64,000 nucleotides of DNA from a gamma proteobacterium endosymbiont of Lamellibrachia anaximandri (GTDB lineage: Bacteria; Pseudomonadota; Gammaproteobacteria; Chromatiales; Chromatiaceae), in contig JAESPE010000002.1 of assembly GCA_016756835.1 (NCBI GenBank), positions 49,493 through 113,492 on the forward strand, written 5' to 3'. Positions 53,468 to 63,525 of this stretch are shown in pieces (position 1 is the first letter of the stretch; every line of letters starts with the position of its first letter). The position numbers and the translations under genes are program-made. The notes below the pieces were generated by a model. That model was not told the origin of the DNA, searched no databases, and was given only the letters and a program-made list of their open reading frames with translations.

Positions 53468-55570
53468 TTAAACTTTACCATACTCAGCCCGTTCACCCAG
53501 CCAGCGCCGCACCAATGCCGCCGCATTTTCGGGATGAGATGACAGCATCAGGTCGGCAGCCTCCCGCACGTCGTCCAACAGACCCTGATCCCGCACCAGG
53601 TCGGCGATACGCAACTGCATCTCCCCGGTTTGCCGGGTACCCAGTACCTCACCGGGGCCACGCATCTCCAGATCCTTATTGGCGATCACAAAACCGTCAT
53701 TGGAGTCACGCAGAATAGCCAACCGCTGCCTGGCATTCTGCGACAGGGGCGCATGATACATCAGCACGCAGTGACTCTCCGTGCTACCCCGTCCGATTCG
53801 CCCTCGCAGCTGATGCAGTTGGGCCAGACCCAGTCGCTCCGGATTTTCGACAATCATCAGGCTGGCGTTGGGCACATCCACCCCCACCTCGATCACCGTT
53901 GTCGCCACCAGCAGATCCAACTCACCTATTTTGAAGCGGGCCATGACCGCCTCCTTCGCTTCCTGCTTCACCCGGCCATGCACCAGACCCACCTGCAGTT
54001 CCGGCAGCGTTTCCACCAGCAGGCGTTCGGTATCCTCCGCCGCCTGGCACTGCAGCACATCCGACTCCTCGATCAGGGTGCAGACCCAATAGGCCTGACG
54101 ACCTTCGGCACAGGCGGCACGAACGCGCGCCACCACCTCGTCGCGGCGGCTGTCCGGGATGGCAACCGTGGTCACAGGTTTTCTGCCCGGCGGCAACTCA
54201 TCGATGATGGAGATATCGAGATCGGCGTAGGCGGTCATCGCCAGGGTTCTGGGAATGGGGGTGGCTGTCATGATCAGCTGGTGTGGCCAGCGCCCCCGCT
54301 TTATCCCCTTCTCCCGCAGGGCCAGACGCTGGTGGACACCGAATCTGTGCTGTTCATCGATGATCACCAAACCCAGGTCGAAGAAACTCACATCCCCCTG
54401 AAAGAGGGCGTGGGTCCCCACCACCACCTTGGCGCTACCGTCTGCCACCCGCGTCAAAGTCTGCTCCCGCTGCTTGCCCTTAAGACGGCCGGTGAGCCAG
54501 GCCATCTCCACCCCCAACGGGGTCAGCCAGTCGGCAAAGTTACGCAGGTGCTGCTCCGCCAGCAGTTCGGTGGGGGCCATCAGGACGACCTGATAGCCGG
54601 ACTCCACCGCCTGCAGCGCAGCCAATGCACTGACGATGGTTTTGCCGGAACCCACATCCCCCTGCACCAGTCGCTGCATCGGGTGGGGCCGGGCGAGATC
54701 CGATGCTATCTCCGCCACCACCCGCTGTTGCGCGCTTGTCAGCTGGAAGGGCAGCCTATCCAATAAACTGTCACGCAGATGTTCATCCCCCGGCAGGGTT
54801 GGTGCCGACGTCTGTTGATGGCGCTGTCGCAGTTCACGCAGACTGATCTGATGGGCCAGCAACTCCTCGAATGTCAGTCGCTGTTGGGCAGGGTGGATAC
54901 CCTCCGCCAACTGATGCTGGGGTGCATCCGGAGGCGGTCGATGCAGGTAACGAACTGCTGCTGCCAGATCGGGCAGTCTGAACCGCTGCAGCAGTTGATC
55001 CGGCAACAATTCCTGCAGTGTGGAAGGCACCTCTTCGAGCCATGCCAACGCCTGGTCACTGAGGTTCCGCAAGGTGAGTTGGTGCACCCCTTCAGTGGTC
55101 GGGTAGATCGGTGTCAGGAACTCATCCACCGCCAATGGCGTTTCGGCATTAACCTGTTGGTATTCAGGATGCACCATCTCCAGACTGTTCGGGCCGTTAC
55201 GCACCTCGCCGAAGCAGCGCAACCGGACGCCCCGGCTCAGATTGCTCTTCTGGGCATTGCTGAAATAGAAGAAGCGCAGGAGAAGAGAGCCTGTCCCATC
55301 CGATATCTGCACCAGCAATGAACGCCGACGGCCAAACTTGATATCGGCCAGCTCCACCTCCCCCTCGATAACCGCCTGATCCCCATGGCGTAACGAGCCG
55401 ATGGATTGCACCCGGGTACGATCCTGATAGCGCAAAGGCAGATGGAAGAGCTGATCCTGAATAGTGTGGATACGCAGACGCGCCAGCTTTTCGGCAACCT
55501 TCGGTCCCACCCGCTTGAGGGAGGTGATGGGGCAGGATTCCAGGTTTATCGGTAAGTGATCCTTTTTCAA
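53468..55570 (-). CDS. recG: RecG, ATP-dependent DNA helicase
   Basis: About 700 aa from TTG 55570, equal to the usual ~693 aa. The longer frame to 55678 would run across the divergent yjbQ start and has no homologous N-terminus. Order: wedge/OB domain, helicase motifs GDVGSGKTIVSALAALQA (Walker A), DEQH, TATPIPRTL, QLRGRIGRG. Unwinds branched DNA such as Holliday junctions and stalled forks. Confidence 0.94.
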   Translation of the reverse strand: MKKDHLPINLESCPITSLKRVGPKVAEKLARLRIHTIQDQLFHLPLRYQDRTRVQSIGSLRHGDQAVIEGEVELADIKFGRRRSLLVQISDGTGSLLLRFFYFSNAQKSNLSRGVRLRCFGEVRNGPNSLEMVHPEYQQVNAETPLAVDEFLTPIYPTTEGVHQLTLRNLSDQALAWLEEVPSTLQELLPDQLLQRFRLPDLAAAVRYLHRPPPDAPQHQLAEGIHPAQQRLTFEELLAHQISLRELRQRHQQTSAPTLPGDEHLRDSLLDRLPFQLTSAQQRVVAEIASDLARPHPMQRLVQGDVGSGKTIVSALAALQAVESGYQVVLMAPTELLAEQHLRNFADWLTPLGVEMAWLTGRLKGKQREQTLTRVADGSAKVVVGTHALFQGDVSFFDLGLVIIDEQHRFGVHQRLALREKGIKRGRWPHQLIMTATPIPRTLAMTAYADLDISIIDELPPGRKPVTTVAIPDSRRDEVVARVRAACAEGRQAYWVCTLIEESDVLQCQAAEDTERLLVETLPELQVGLVHGRVKQEAKEAVMARFKIGELDLLVATTVIEVGVDVPNASLMIVENPERLGLAQLHQLRGRIGRGSTESHCVLMYHAPLSQNARQRLAILRDSNDGFVIANKDLEMRGPGEVLGTRQTGEMQLRIADLVRDQGLLDDVREAADLMLSSHPENAAALVRRWLGERAEYGKV

Positions 55571-55631
55571 TCGCGGTGGGTTCCAGTTACACTTCGGCCC
55601 ATAGCATGCCAGATAGTATGAGGAATAAAAA

Positions 55632-56048
55632 ATGGTGGTACAGGAGACGATACAGATCGAAACCCGGGGACGCAGCACCTATGACATATCCAGCCAGGTT
55701 CACGAGATCGTCCGGCATTCCGCTATCAAAACCGGCATCTGCCAGTTATTCATTCAACATACCAGCGCCTCCCTGGTTCTCTGTGAAAATGCAGACCCGG
55801 ATGTTCGATCTGATCTGGAAAATTTCATGTCGCGCCTAGTGGTGGACGGCGACCCGATGTTCGACCACAGGGATGAAGGGCCTGATGACATGTCGGCCCA
55901 TATCCGCTCTATTCTGACCAACATGGACATGAGCTTTCCGGTTATCGATGGACGTCCGGGACTGGGCGTCTGGCAGGGCATCTATCTTTGGGAGCATCGT
56001 ACCCATCCTCATCGGCGACGGGTCACGGTAACGATCTATGGAGAGTAA
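55632..56048 (+). CDS. yjbQ: YjbQ / UPF0047 family protein
   Basis: A 138-aa single-domain protein: GICQLFIQHTSASLVLCENA, DPMFDHRDEGPDDMSAHIRS, GVWQGIYLWEHRTHPHRRRV, the conserved YjbQ motifs with three histidines. Known members have thiamine-phosphate synthase-like activity in vitro; role in vivo unclear. GAGG lies eight bases before the ATG. Divergent from recG. Confidence 0.93.
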   Translation: MVVQETIQIETRGRSTYDISSQVHEIVRHSAIKTGICQLFIQHTSASLVLCENADPDVRSDLENFMSRLVVDGDPMFDHRDEGPDDMSAHIRSILTNMDMSFPVIDGRPGLGVWQGIYLWEHRTHPHRRRVTVTIYGE

Positions 56049-56061
56049 CGGGTTTCACCAT

Positions 56062-56150
56062 GTAGGCCCGATCAAGCGTAGCGGATCGGGCATCTGGGCT
56101 TTGGCAGAACGATTTAGGTTGCCGGTTCCGCTGCGCTTGAACCGGCCTAC
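56062..56150. repeat. Family C inverted repeat between convergent genes
   Basis: GTAGGCCCGATCAAGCGTAG starts the left arm (56062-56091) and the right arm 56121-56150 is its near reverse complement (ends CTTGAACCGGCCTAC). Shared with 60554-60654. Sits between convergent yjbQ and the flavoprotein gene; the rest of 56049-56332 holds no gene. Confidence 0.75.
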
Positions 56151-56332
56151 AGCCACAGCGGCATCAATGACGGAGTTTGGCCTATCCATTGGCACTGTCA
56201 CCTTTTGCCTCTAAGAGAGTCTTTCCCTGCCATCCTTGGCGCAACTTAAGTCATTCTGATTCACCCCCGGCCCGGACTTCCTGTCCGGTCGTTCGCCATG
56301 CTGCGAAGGTCCACTGGACCTTCGATCATAGC

Positions 56333-56890
56333 TCACCCTTTAACCTTTCTTTCCCCCATCCCCGTCGGCTTCCCATCCAGACTGACGCTGTTACGCTCTT
56401 TCCAGTAGCTTTTGATCCCCTCTTCGCCTTTGTTGTTCGCCCACTCCTTCAAGGTATCCCGGTCACCCTGATATTCGAACAGGGGAACCCCAAATCCGCA
56501 GGACGTCTGCACCAAATCCACGTCCATCACCACGACCTGACGCGCCCCCGGCAGACTGGGAAATCGTCCGATATGGGCATCCCACTCAGCACTTCCCTCA
56601 TGATGAACCGCTGCATGCCCATACAACCGCAGGATCTTCGGATCAGCGTCAAAGGCACAAAACATCAGGGTCATGCGGTCACTCTCCAGCAGGTGGGCTG
56701 CTGTTTCGTTGCCACTGCCGGTCAGATTGAGCCAAACCACCTGATTCGGACTGACCATACGCAGACTGTCCATCCCCTTGGGTGACAGATTGATGCGCCC
56801 ATCCACCGCCGCGGTTGCGACAAAAAAGATCTGCTGCCGAATAATGAAGTCCACCAGCTTGTCATTGATCGAATCGTATTGTTTGCCCAT
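56333..56890 (-). CDS. Pyridoxamine 5'-phosphate oxidase family protein
   Basis: A 185-aa FMN-binding split-barrel protein from ATG 56890 (GGGA upstream). Features: FFVATAAVDGRINLSPKGMD, VVWLNLTGSGNETAAHLLES and LRLYGHAAVHH. An uncharacterised flavoprotein branch, not PdxH itself. The adjacent upstream gene is 33 nt away on the same strand. Confidence 0.82.
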   Translation of the reverse strand: MGKQYDSINDKLVDFIIRQQIFFVATAAVDGRINLSPKGMDSLRMVSPNQVVWLNLTGSGNETAAHLLESDRMTLMFCAFDADPKILRLYGHAAVHHEGSAEWDAHIGRFPSLPGARQVVVMDVDLVQTSCGFGVPLFEYQGDRDTLKEWANNKGEEGIKSYWKERNSVSLDGKPTGMGERKVKG

Positions 56891-56923
56891 GTTTTTCCCG
56901 ACTGATTTTAGTGTGTCTCGCAA

Positions 56924-57643
56924 TCAACGTTTGGTCCAAAAACGGCCACCGAAAAAACGTCCGGTCAGACCGCCTTTATTCTCCTGCAACCACTCATCCC
57001 GCTCATTGAAAATATGCTGGGTCAGGGTTACCACTGCTCTGACACTCTTGGTCGCAGAAATATCCATGCGCAGATCACTCTGGGCGCTATGGGACGACCA
57101 AGGCCCACCTTCGTGACTGCGAATGAACTGGCGTATCTGGGAATAGAGCGTGTTGCGCAATTCCACAACCACTTCCTCTTCGGCAACCTTTGGATCCTTA
57201 CCGAGAAACCTTTTGGTCATCTTTTTGGCCTGCCCCGGCGTGATCAGTTTCAGCGTGACACACTCATTTTTGAGCAAGGTGTCCATACCTGCCCGGCGGT
57301 CGGCAAGTTTTTCGGGCATCGATTTAGCTTCAGGAACGTAGCCACTCTCTTTCCTCACGCTCTTTTGAGGCGAGTCACCATCCTTTACCGCTTGATTTGC
57401 CTGTTCTTCGCGAGCATCACTCTCGCGGACCAGTTCCGCTTCCAACCACGCGATCTGTTCATCCAGCAGTTTATTGAATGCCAATGGAGAGGGATCGCCA
57501 CTTATGCCCGCCTCTATCGCCTGTCTGATCACATCACCGTAGTACTGGAATATCGACGGATCGGTAATCCCATGGGAACTACAGGTGACGAACACCCGCC
57601 CCTTAGCGTTGACTTCGATAAGTTGTTGTAAGTCTCTATCCAC
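56924..57643 (-). CDS. Conserved-looking protein of unknown function
   Basis: A 239-aa cytoplasmic protein, no signal peptide, no family recognised. N-terminus GRVFVTCSSHGITDPSIFQY; middle charged and helical (~70-130); C-terminus ending GGLTGRFFGGRFWTKR, with two aromatic-glycine motifs. Runs in the same direction as the flavoprotein gene and lies 33 nt upstream of that gene's start. Confidence 0.6.
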   Translation of the reverse strand: MDRDLQQLIEVNAKGRVFVTCSSHGITDPSIFQYYGDVIRQAIEAGISGDPSPLAFNKLLDEQIAWLEAELVRESDAREEQANQAVKDGDSPQKSVRKESGYVPEAKSMPEKLADRRAGMDTLLKNECVTLKLITPGQAKKMTKRFLGKDPKVAEEEVVVELRNTLYSQIRQFIRSHEGGPWSSHSAQSDLRMDISATKSVRAVVTLTQHIFNERDEWLQENKGGLTGRFFGGRFWTKR

Positions 57644-57711
57644 TCTAAATATCTATCTGTTATTTGACCTGTTTGCCCAATGATAGCTGATTTGCAGCAA
57701 ATTCAGGCAGC

Positions 57712-59433
57712 TTATCGATCTTCGGCTTTTCTGAAGTACTGCAGCCAGATTCCGCTCAGGAACCAGGCATAAGCGTAGGTACCGACAATGATAAGCATGA
57801 AGACGAGGACAATATCCATGGCACTGCCATCCAGCGAAAATGCCGGCACGTAACCAAACAGAAAAGGCGCCAGATAGAGAAACTTGGCGAACCTGAATGC
57901 GGTGAATGCTGTCTTCCACATGTTGGCCTTGGCGATAGTGGCGCCGGCGAACGCGGCGATGCAGACCGGCGGTGTGATGTTGGAGTCCTGAGAGAGCCAG
58001 TAGACGATCATATGGGCTGCAAGCTCATTCACCCCCAGGTGCGTCAACGCAGGCACCGCCACCACCGCAGTAATCAGATAGGCCGCCGTCACCGGCACGC
58101 CCATACCCAACACCAGCGAAGCCAGGGCAATCAGCAGAATGGTGAGAAACAGTTTTCCATCTGCAAGTTCGATGACTATGTCGGCAAAGGTAAGCACCAG
58201 TCCGCTGTAAGTCAGCACACCAATGATAATGCCGATAACACCCACCGTGGCGCCTATCTTGAGGCTGTTCACCGCTCCAGCTCGCGCCGCCGTCACAAAA
58301 CCCTTTGGCCCGATGCGGGTCTCCTTCCTGAACCAGCTGATGGCAATAGAGGTAACGATACCGAGAATCGCCGCATAACCCGGCGAATAACCCATCAGCA
58401 TCAGGACTGTGATCACCGCCAGAGGCAGTATATAGAACCACTCCTTCTTGAGAATCTCCATCGCACTCTCGGCGGAACGCTCACCCACGATGTTGTACTT
58501 CTTCGCTTCATAGTGAACCATGACAAAGACACTAAAGAAGTACATCAAGGCGGGAAACAGAGCCACCAGCATGATCTGCGAATAGGGCAGGCCTGTCATC
58601 TCGGCCATGATAAAACCGCCCGCACCCATGATGGGCGGCATGAACATTCCACCGATGGAGGCAGCTGGCTCTATCGCCCCCGCCACATGGGGTTTAAAAC
58701 CCGCCTTCTTCATCATCGGGATAGTGAAGGCACCGGTGGATACCGTGTTGGCGATGGCGCTGCCGGAGATGGACCCGAACAGACCGCTGGCGATGACCGA
58801 CACCTTGGCGGGTCCACCCAGCTTATGACCCACTGCAGCCAGGGGAAAATCGATGAAGAAACGCTGTGCGCCACTCTTCTCCAGAAAAGCGCCGAACACC
58901 ACGAACAGCAGGATATAGGTGGCCAGAACGTTAGCCATGATGCCGAAGACACCATCGCTCTTATAGAAGATACTGGTACAGAGATCGGGAAAGGTATCTC
59001 CGGCATGGGAGATAAGGTCCGGCATATAGTCGCCATAGACCCCGTACAAGAGCATGATGCTGCCGATAATGACGAAGATATTGCCCACCACTCTGCGCGC
59101 CAACTCGACGCCCAGCAGCACACCGACCATTGCGATTATTTTATCGAGTTCCGTCTCCGCACCTGCACGATAATTGATCACTTCAAAGTTGAACATCCAG
59201 TAGCCGATAGTGGCAATGGACAGCAGGATCAAAAGATAGTCGATACCCCTGCCGATCCGGCTCTTCGATTGATAGAGCAGAAACACCAGGACATAGGTGA
59301 TAATAATATAGATACCACGGTGATACTGAGTGGCCGCCGGCTCCAATACTGCAGAGTAGGAGTAGAAAAGCACCAGAAAAACAGCCAGGATATCGAACAG
59401 CCATTGCTCAATCTTGTGCAGTTTTTCAAACAT
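57712..59433 (-). CDS. TRAP transporter fused permease (4TM/12TM, DctQM-type)
   Basis: A 573-aa membrane protein with about 16-17 helices: a small DctQ-like N-terminus (4TM) and a large DctM-like part with GGMFMPPIMGAGGFIMAEMT, the conserved loop, and QDSNITPPVCIAAFAGATIA near the end. Such fused permeases pair with TAXI binding proteins, encoded 98 nt upstream. Imports an organic acid or similar anion using the ion gradient. Confidence 0.93.
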   Translation of the reverse strand: MFEKLHKIEQWLFDILAVFLVLFYSYSAVLEPAATQYHRGIYIIITYVLVFLLYQSKSRIGRGIDYLLILLSIATIGYWMFNFEVINYRAGAETELDKIIAMVGVLLGVELARRVVGNIFVIIGSIMLLYGVYGDYMPDLISHAGDTFPDLCTSIFYKSDGVFGIMANVLATYILLFVVFGAFLEKSGAQRFFIDFPLAAVGHKLGGPAKVSVIASGLFGSISGSAIANTVSTGAFTIPMMKKAGFKPHVAGAIEPAASIGGMFMPPIMGAGGFIMAEMTGLPYSQIMLVALFPALMYFFSVFVMVHYEAKKYNIVGERSAESAMEILKKEWFYILPLAVITVLMLMGYSPGYAAILGIVTSIAISWFRKETRIGPKGFVTAARAGAVNSLKIGATVGVIGIIIGVLTYSGLVLTFADIVIELADGKLFLTILLIALASLVLGMGVPVTAAYLITAVVAVPALTHLGVNELAAHMIVYWLSQDSNITPPVCIAAFAGATIAKANMWKTAFTAFRFAKFLYLAPFLFGYVPAFSLDGSAMDIVLVFMLIIVGTYAYAWFLSGIWLQYFRKAEDR

Positions 59434-59462
59434 ACCAAGCCTTCCTGTCTAACAACGAGGGC

Positions 59463-59522
59463 AGGAGCGACACCCCGCCGCGATTACTCCGTGGATAGGT
59501 CAATCGCAGCGGGGCGCGGCTC
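59463..59522. repeat. Family B repeat in the TAXI-TRAP gap
   Basis: GGAGCGACACCCCGCCGCGATTAC ... AATCGCAGCGGGGCGCGGCTC, arms partly complementary; related to 53374-53439. It could attenuate permease mRNA relative to the binding protein. Confidence 0.6.
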
Positions 59523-59531
59523 ATGCTTCGC

Positions 59532-60500
59532 TTACAGCATGCCCTTCTCTTTCCAGAACTTCTCTGCCCCCGGATGCATCGGTGTGACGATGCCGTTGAC
59601 GCCGGTAGCGACGCTCATCTCCTTGAAGGTTTTCTTCTGACTCCGCATGTGTGCCAGCCCCTCATCGGTATAGACCTTTGACAGCATGTCATACACCACA
59701 TCATCCGACACCTTGGCATTGGCTACCCAAAGCGCTGAATCCTGAAAGGAGGGTGTCTCGTAATCAACCCCTTTGTAGGTACCCGCAGGCACCGAGAGTT
59801 CAGAAAAGTAGGGATAACGTTTGAAGAAACCGCTCGAATTCGCATCGGCTCTGAGATCGATAAGATCGATATCATTGGTTTGTGCCGCCATGATCACCGC
59901 ACCACTGGGAAAAGCGGTAAAGAGCCAGAAGGCATCCAGCTGATTATTGCCAAATGCCGAAGCTGCATCATTATAACCCATGGCATTTCGTTCGACCTTA
60001 TCCCACACTCCCAGATGGCTGAAAAAGAGTTCGCAGTTGGCGAAGGCCCCTGAACCTGCATTTCCCACGCCCACCTTCTTGCCCTCGAGATCCTTGATGC
60101 TTTTGATGCCGGAGCCCTTACGCACCACCAACTGGGCAGGGGCGCCATAAAGATAGGAGAGTGCCAGGACGTTTTCATACTTATTTTTGTCATTCTTCAG
60201 CCGGCCGTCACGACCAAGGTAGACATGTCCTGAATAGACCACGCCAAAGTGCGCCCGTCCTTTATTCACCTTGCGAAGATTCTCAACTGAACCTGCGGAG
60301 GACTGGGCCTTGACCTTGTAGGCCTTGTTGTTTTTTACCGGACCGTAAACCTGAACCGCGTTGGCAACCACCTGAAATGTACCACCTGCAGGCCCCCCGC
60401 TGAACACATAACGTTTTGCTGCGCTCACAGGCGCGGACAGGCCCAGAGAGAAAACCAACGCGGCAATGCCGCTCTTGATAAATAACCGACGCTTCTTCAT
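59532..60500 (-). CDS. TAXI-family TRAP solute-binding protein
   Basis: A 322-aa protein: signal peptide (1-28, VSAA-KR), FSGGPAGGTFQVVANAVQ and KGSGIKSIKDLEGKKVGVGN with NAGSGAF and the TAXI domain end GVNGIVTPMHPGAEKFWKEK. Periplasmic receptor for the fused permease next downstream. Ligand unknown. Confidence 0.93.
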   Translation of the reverse strand: MKKRRLFIKSGIAALVFSLGLSAPVSAAKRYVFSGGPAGGTFQVVANAVQVYGPVKNNKAYKVKAQSSAGSVENLRKVNKGRAHFGVVYSGHVYLGRDGRLKNDKNKYENVLALSYLYGAPAQLVVRKGSGIKSIKDLEGKKVGVGNAGSGAFANCELFFSHLGVWDKVERNAMGYNDAASAFGNNQLDAFWLFTAFPSGAVIMAAQTNDIDLIDLRADANSSGFFKRYPYFSELSVPAGTYKGVDYETPSFQDSALWVANAKVSDDVVYDMLSKVYTDEGLAHMRSQKKTFKEMSVATGVNGIVTPMHPGAEKFWKEKGML

Positions 60501-60553
60501 TTAGTGTAATCTCCTGTGCAATTGACTGGCTATTGTCTTGTCTAACGATCACT

Positions 60554-60654
60554 GCCCGATCCGCTACGCTTGATCAGGCCTACACCTTGTCTTTCCAAAT
60601 TCCGCTACGCTAAGTTACCACTGCAGGCCGATTCAAGCGTAGCGGAACCGGCAT
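60554..60654. repeat. Family C dispersed repeat pair
   Basis: GCCCGATCCGCTACGCTTGA (from 60554) and, in opposite orientation, GATTCAAGCGTAGCGGAACC (from 60630). Same unit as 56062-56150. Lies between the TAXI gene start and the ridA stop. Confidence 0.75.
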
Positions 60655-60667
60655 CCCTGCTGAAGAG

Positions 60668-61048
60668 TTACAGCTCCATCACCGCATCCATCTCCACAGC
60701 GGCATCCTTCGGCAGGGCAGCAACACCAATGGCGGCGCGCGCTGGATAGGGTTCACTGAAATATTCAGCCATCACCTGATTCACCACGGGAAAATGGCTG
60801 AGATCCGTGAGAAAAACATTCAATTTTGCCACGTCGGCAAGCGTGCCGCCTGCAGCACGCGCCACCGCCTGCAGATTATCAAATACCCGGCGGATCTGCA
60901 TTTCGACATCCCCACCCACCATCTCCATGGTTTCAGGCACCAGCGGAATCTGTCCAGAGAGGTAGACCGTAGTGCCGCACTTCACTGCCTGTGAATAGGT
61001 TCCGATAGCCTGGGGTGCCTGATCGGTGCGAATAATCTCTCGACTCAT
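60668..61048 (-). CDS. ridA: RidA, enamine/imine deaminase
   Basis: A 126-aa YjgF/RidA protein: [34 protein letters not shown], and the conserved arginine in [20 protein letters not shown]. Hydrolyses reactive 2-aminoacrylate-type intermediates. Downstream of spoT, as often seen in gammaproteobacteria. Confidence 0.95.
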   Translation of the reverse strand: MSREIIRTDQAPQAIGTYSQAVKCGTTVYLSGQIPLVPETMEMVGGDVEMQIRRVFDNLQAVARAAGGTLADVAKLNVFLTDLSHFPVVNQVMAEYFSEPYPARAAIGVAALPKDAAVEMDAVMEL

Positions 61049-61150
61049 TGGAAAACTCCTGACAAGGTTGGATAAGGTTATAAATATATAACGATTCAGA
61101 GCGATTGACCTCTGTTCCGTTCAGGTACGCAGAAACCCTAAAACGTTCGC

Positions 61151-61217
61151 AGAAGCTGCGCCCTCTCCGCGATGGAGCAGGTTGAAGCGCCAAATCGCGG
61201 CGAGGCGCCGCTCCTAC
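61151..61217. repeat. Family B repeat downstream of spoT
   Basis: AGAAGCTGCGCCCTCTCCGC ... ATCGCGGCGAGGCGCCGCTCCTAC, inverted arms as at 53374-53439, in the 190-nt gap between spoT and ridA, which holds no gene. Confidence 0.65.
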
Positions 61218-61238
61218 AAAGGCAGAGTGAATAGGTAC

Positions 61239-63425
61239 CTAAATACTCTGTCTCGATATCTTCAATACGGAGGGAATAACCCGAAGACTGCGCATGATTT
61301 TGGCCAGATGTACCCGGTCTTTCACTGTAATGACAAATACCAGCGTGGAGAAAAGGCCATCCCGCTCCTGGGAAGTCACATTTTCTATATTGGATCCCTG
61401 TTCCGAAATCGTCGCGGCCACCGTACCCAGCACACCCCGGCGATTGCCCGCCTCAACCCGGATTTCCGTGGCAAACTCGGCCTCAATATCCGACTCCCAC
61501 TGTGCCTCGATCCAGTTGTGGCCCTGTTTGTTGAATTCACCCAGGTTTCGACACCCATGCCTGTGGATAACAATACCCTTGCCCGGATTGAATACCCCCA
61601 TCACAGGATCGCCGGGGATCGGCCGGCAACAGTTGGCAAAGCTGACCACCATGCCTTCGGTGCCCTTGATGGAGAGCCCCCCAGCCGACTCCGCTCCTGG
61701 AGTATCCGCCGTTTCAACCGGCGTTGCCAAATCCTCCCCTGCAAGACGTCTTGCTATCAGCAACGGCATGCGGTTACCCAGGGCGATCTCAGCCAACAGA
61801 TCATCCTGACTCTCCAGGCGATACTCTTCCAGCACCTGCTGTATCTTCTCTTCTCCAAGCGCATCCAGGCTGGTCTGGAACCGTTTAAGCTCTCTTTCAA
61901 GTAGTCGCCGACCCAGATCAACCGCAACCTGGCCCTGAAGATTCTTCAGAAATGCCCGGATATTGGCCCTGGCTTTGCCCGTCACCACATAGTTGAGCCA
62001 GGCGGGACTCGGGGTGGCATTCTCGGCATTGATAATCTCGACAGTCTGACCATTGCGCAGCCGGGTACGCAGCGGAACCAGGCGCCGGTCGACCCGCGCA
62101 GCTACGCAGGTATTACCTACATCCGTATGAACTGAATAGGCAAAGTCGACCACCGTAGCACCTTTCGGCAATACCAAAATACGGCCACGAGGGGTGAAGA
62201 CATAGACTTCATCCGGGAATAGATCTACCTTGACATGCTCAAGAAACTCCACCGAATCACCAACACCCTGCTGCATCTCAAGCAGGTTCTGCAACCAGTC
62301 TGAGGCACGGGTACTCATCGCAATGCCGCCGGAGTCCCCTGACTTATACATCCAGTGGGCAGCAATGCCCGACTCTGAAAGCCGGTCCATCTCTTCGGTA
62401 CGGATCTGTATCTCGATGGGAATGCCCTGCGGCCCGAACAGCACGGTGTGCAACGACTGGTAGCCATTGGCCTTGGGGATGGCAATATAATCCTTGAAGC
62501 GGCCCGGCATCGGTTTGTAGAGATTGTGTATGGCGCCAAGAACACGATAGCAAGTATCGAGCCGGTCGACGATGATGCGAAAAGCGAAAACATCCACCAC
62601 ATCGGAGAAGGTGATGTTTTTCTCCTGCATCTTGCGGTAGATGCTATAGAGATGTTTTTGCCGCCCGTAGACTTGCCCATCCATCCCTTCCTGCTCAAGA
62701 CGGTTGAGCAGCGCAGCCTCCACATTCGCGACCAACTCCTTATGCTGCCCGCGCGATTCGCTCACCGCCTGCCTGAGCGCCCTGTAGCGCATCGGCCAGT
62801 ACGCGGCAAACCCCAAATCCTCAAGCTCCAGACGGACGCTGTTGATGCCCAAACGGTTGGCGATTGGCGCATAGATATCCAGGGTTTCGCGCGCGATACG
62901 GCGCGCCTTCTCCGGACGCATCACCCCCAGGGTGCGCATATTGTGCAAACGGTCCGCGAGTTTGATCATGATGACCCGGATATCCTTGGTCATCGCCAGC
63001 AGCATCTTACGCAGACTGGCGGCCTGCGCCTCGGCCTGGGATTGAAAGTCGATCTTGGAAAGCTTGCTGACACCGTCCACCAGCTCGGCAATCTCAACAC
63101 CGAAGGTACCGGCTAACTGCTCTTTTGCGGTGGGGGTATCCTCAATGACATCATGCAGAATCGCCGCCATCAGACAGTTGTGGTCCATACGCATCTCAGC
63201 GAGTATGCGCGCCACGGCGACCGGGTGATAGATGTAGGGCTCACCGGTTTTGCGGTGTTGGCCGGAGTGGGCTTCGGCACCGAACAGATAGGCGCGATAG
63301 ACCTCGCGCACCTGATCGGAGTCGAGATAACTTTCCAGATAGGCGCAGAGATCACTGATCAGAAAACGGGGTTTTTCCTGATCAGCGTCCAGCCGGTGGC
63401 CGGTTTGATTAAGCAGGTTGCTCAT
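61239..63425 (-). CDS. spoT: SpoT/RelA bifunctional (p)ppGpp synthetase/hydrolase
   Basis: A 728-aa protein in the usual size range. HD hydrolase domain (HPVAVARILAEM, HDVIEDT), synthetase domain with R-F-K-D (RXKD) motif and NGYQSLHTVLFG, TGS domain (VFTPRGRILVLPKGATVVDF) and C-terminal ACT domain. RXKD is typical of bifunctional enzymes. Controls the stringent response. Follows rpoZ by 100 nt, as in E. coli. Confidence 0.95.
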   Translation of the reverse strand: MSNLLNQTGHRLDADQEKPRFLISDLCAYLESYLDSDQVREVYRAYLFGAEAHSGQHRKTGEPYIYHPVAVARILAEMRMDHNCLMAAILHDVIEDTPTAKEQLAGTFGVEIAELVDGVSKLSKIDFQSQAEAQAASLRKMLLAMTKDIRVIMIKLADRLHNMRTLGVMRPEKARRIARETLDIYAPIANRLGINSVRLELEDLGFAAYWPMRYRALRQAVSESRGQHKELVANVEAALLNRLEQEGMDGQVYGRQKHLYSIYRKMQEKNITFSDVVDVFAFRIIVDRLDTCYRVLGAIHNLYKPMPGRFKDYIAIPKANGYQSLHTVLFGPQGIPIEIQIRTEEMDRLSESGIAAHWMYKSGDSGGIAMSTRASDWLQNLLEMQQGVGDSVEFLEHVKVDLFPDEVYVFTPRGRILVLPKGATVVDFAYSVHTDVGNTCVAARVDRRLVPLRTRLRNGQTVEIINAENATPSPAWLNYVVTGKARANIRAFLKNLQGQVAVDLGRRLLERELKRFQTSLDALGEEKIQQVLEEYRLESQDDLLAEIALGNRMPLLIARRLAGEDLATPVETADTPGAESAGGLSIKGTEGMVVSFANCCRPIPGDPVMGVFNPGKGIVIHRHGCRNLGEFNKQGHNWIEAQWESDIEAEFATEIRVEAGNRRGVLGTVAATISEQGSNIENVTSQERDGLFSTLVFVITVKDRVHLAKIMRSLRVIPSVLKISRQSI

Positions 63426-63525
63426 TCAGCACTCCATCATACCTATGATGGATTCTGTGCCAATTTCCCACCGATATGCAAGATCAAATCAATGGAGATT
63501 TGGACTGCGGTGTAAACAGGGAGAA

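Noticed and set aside
55571..55678. Longer RecG start at 55678
   Set aside because: It would overlap the divergent yjbQ start and adds a Cys-rich segment without RecG similarity; TTG 55570 gives the expected length.
58012..59640. Open frame of 542 codons opposite the TRAP permease
   Set aside because: Runs across two genes and the gap between them; His- and Gln-rich composition is typical of an antisense shadow.
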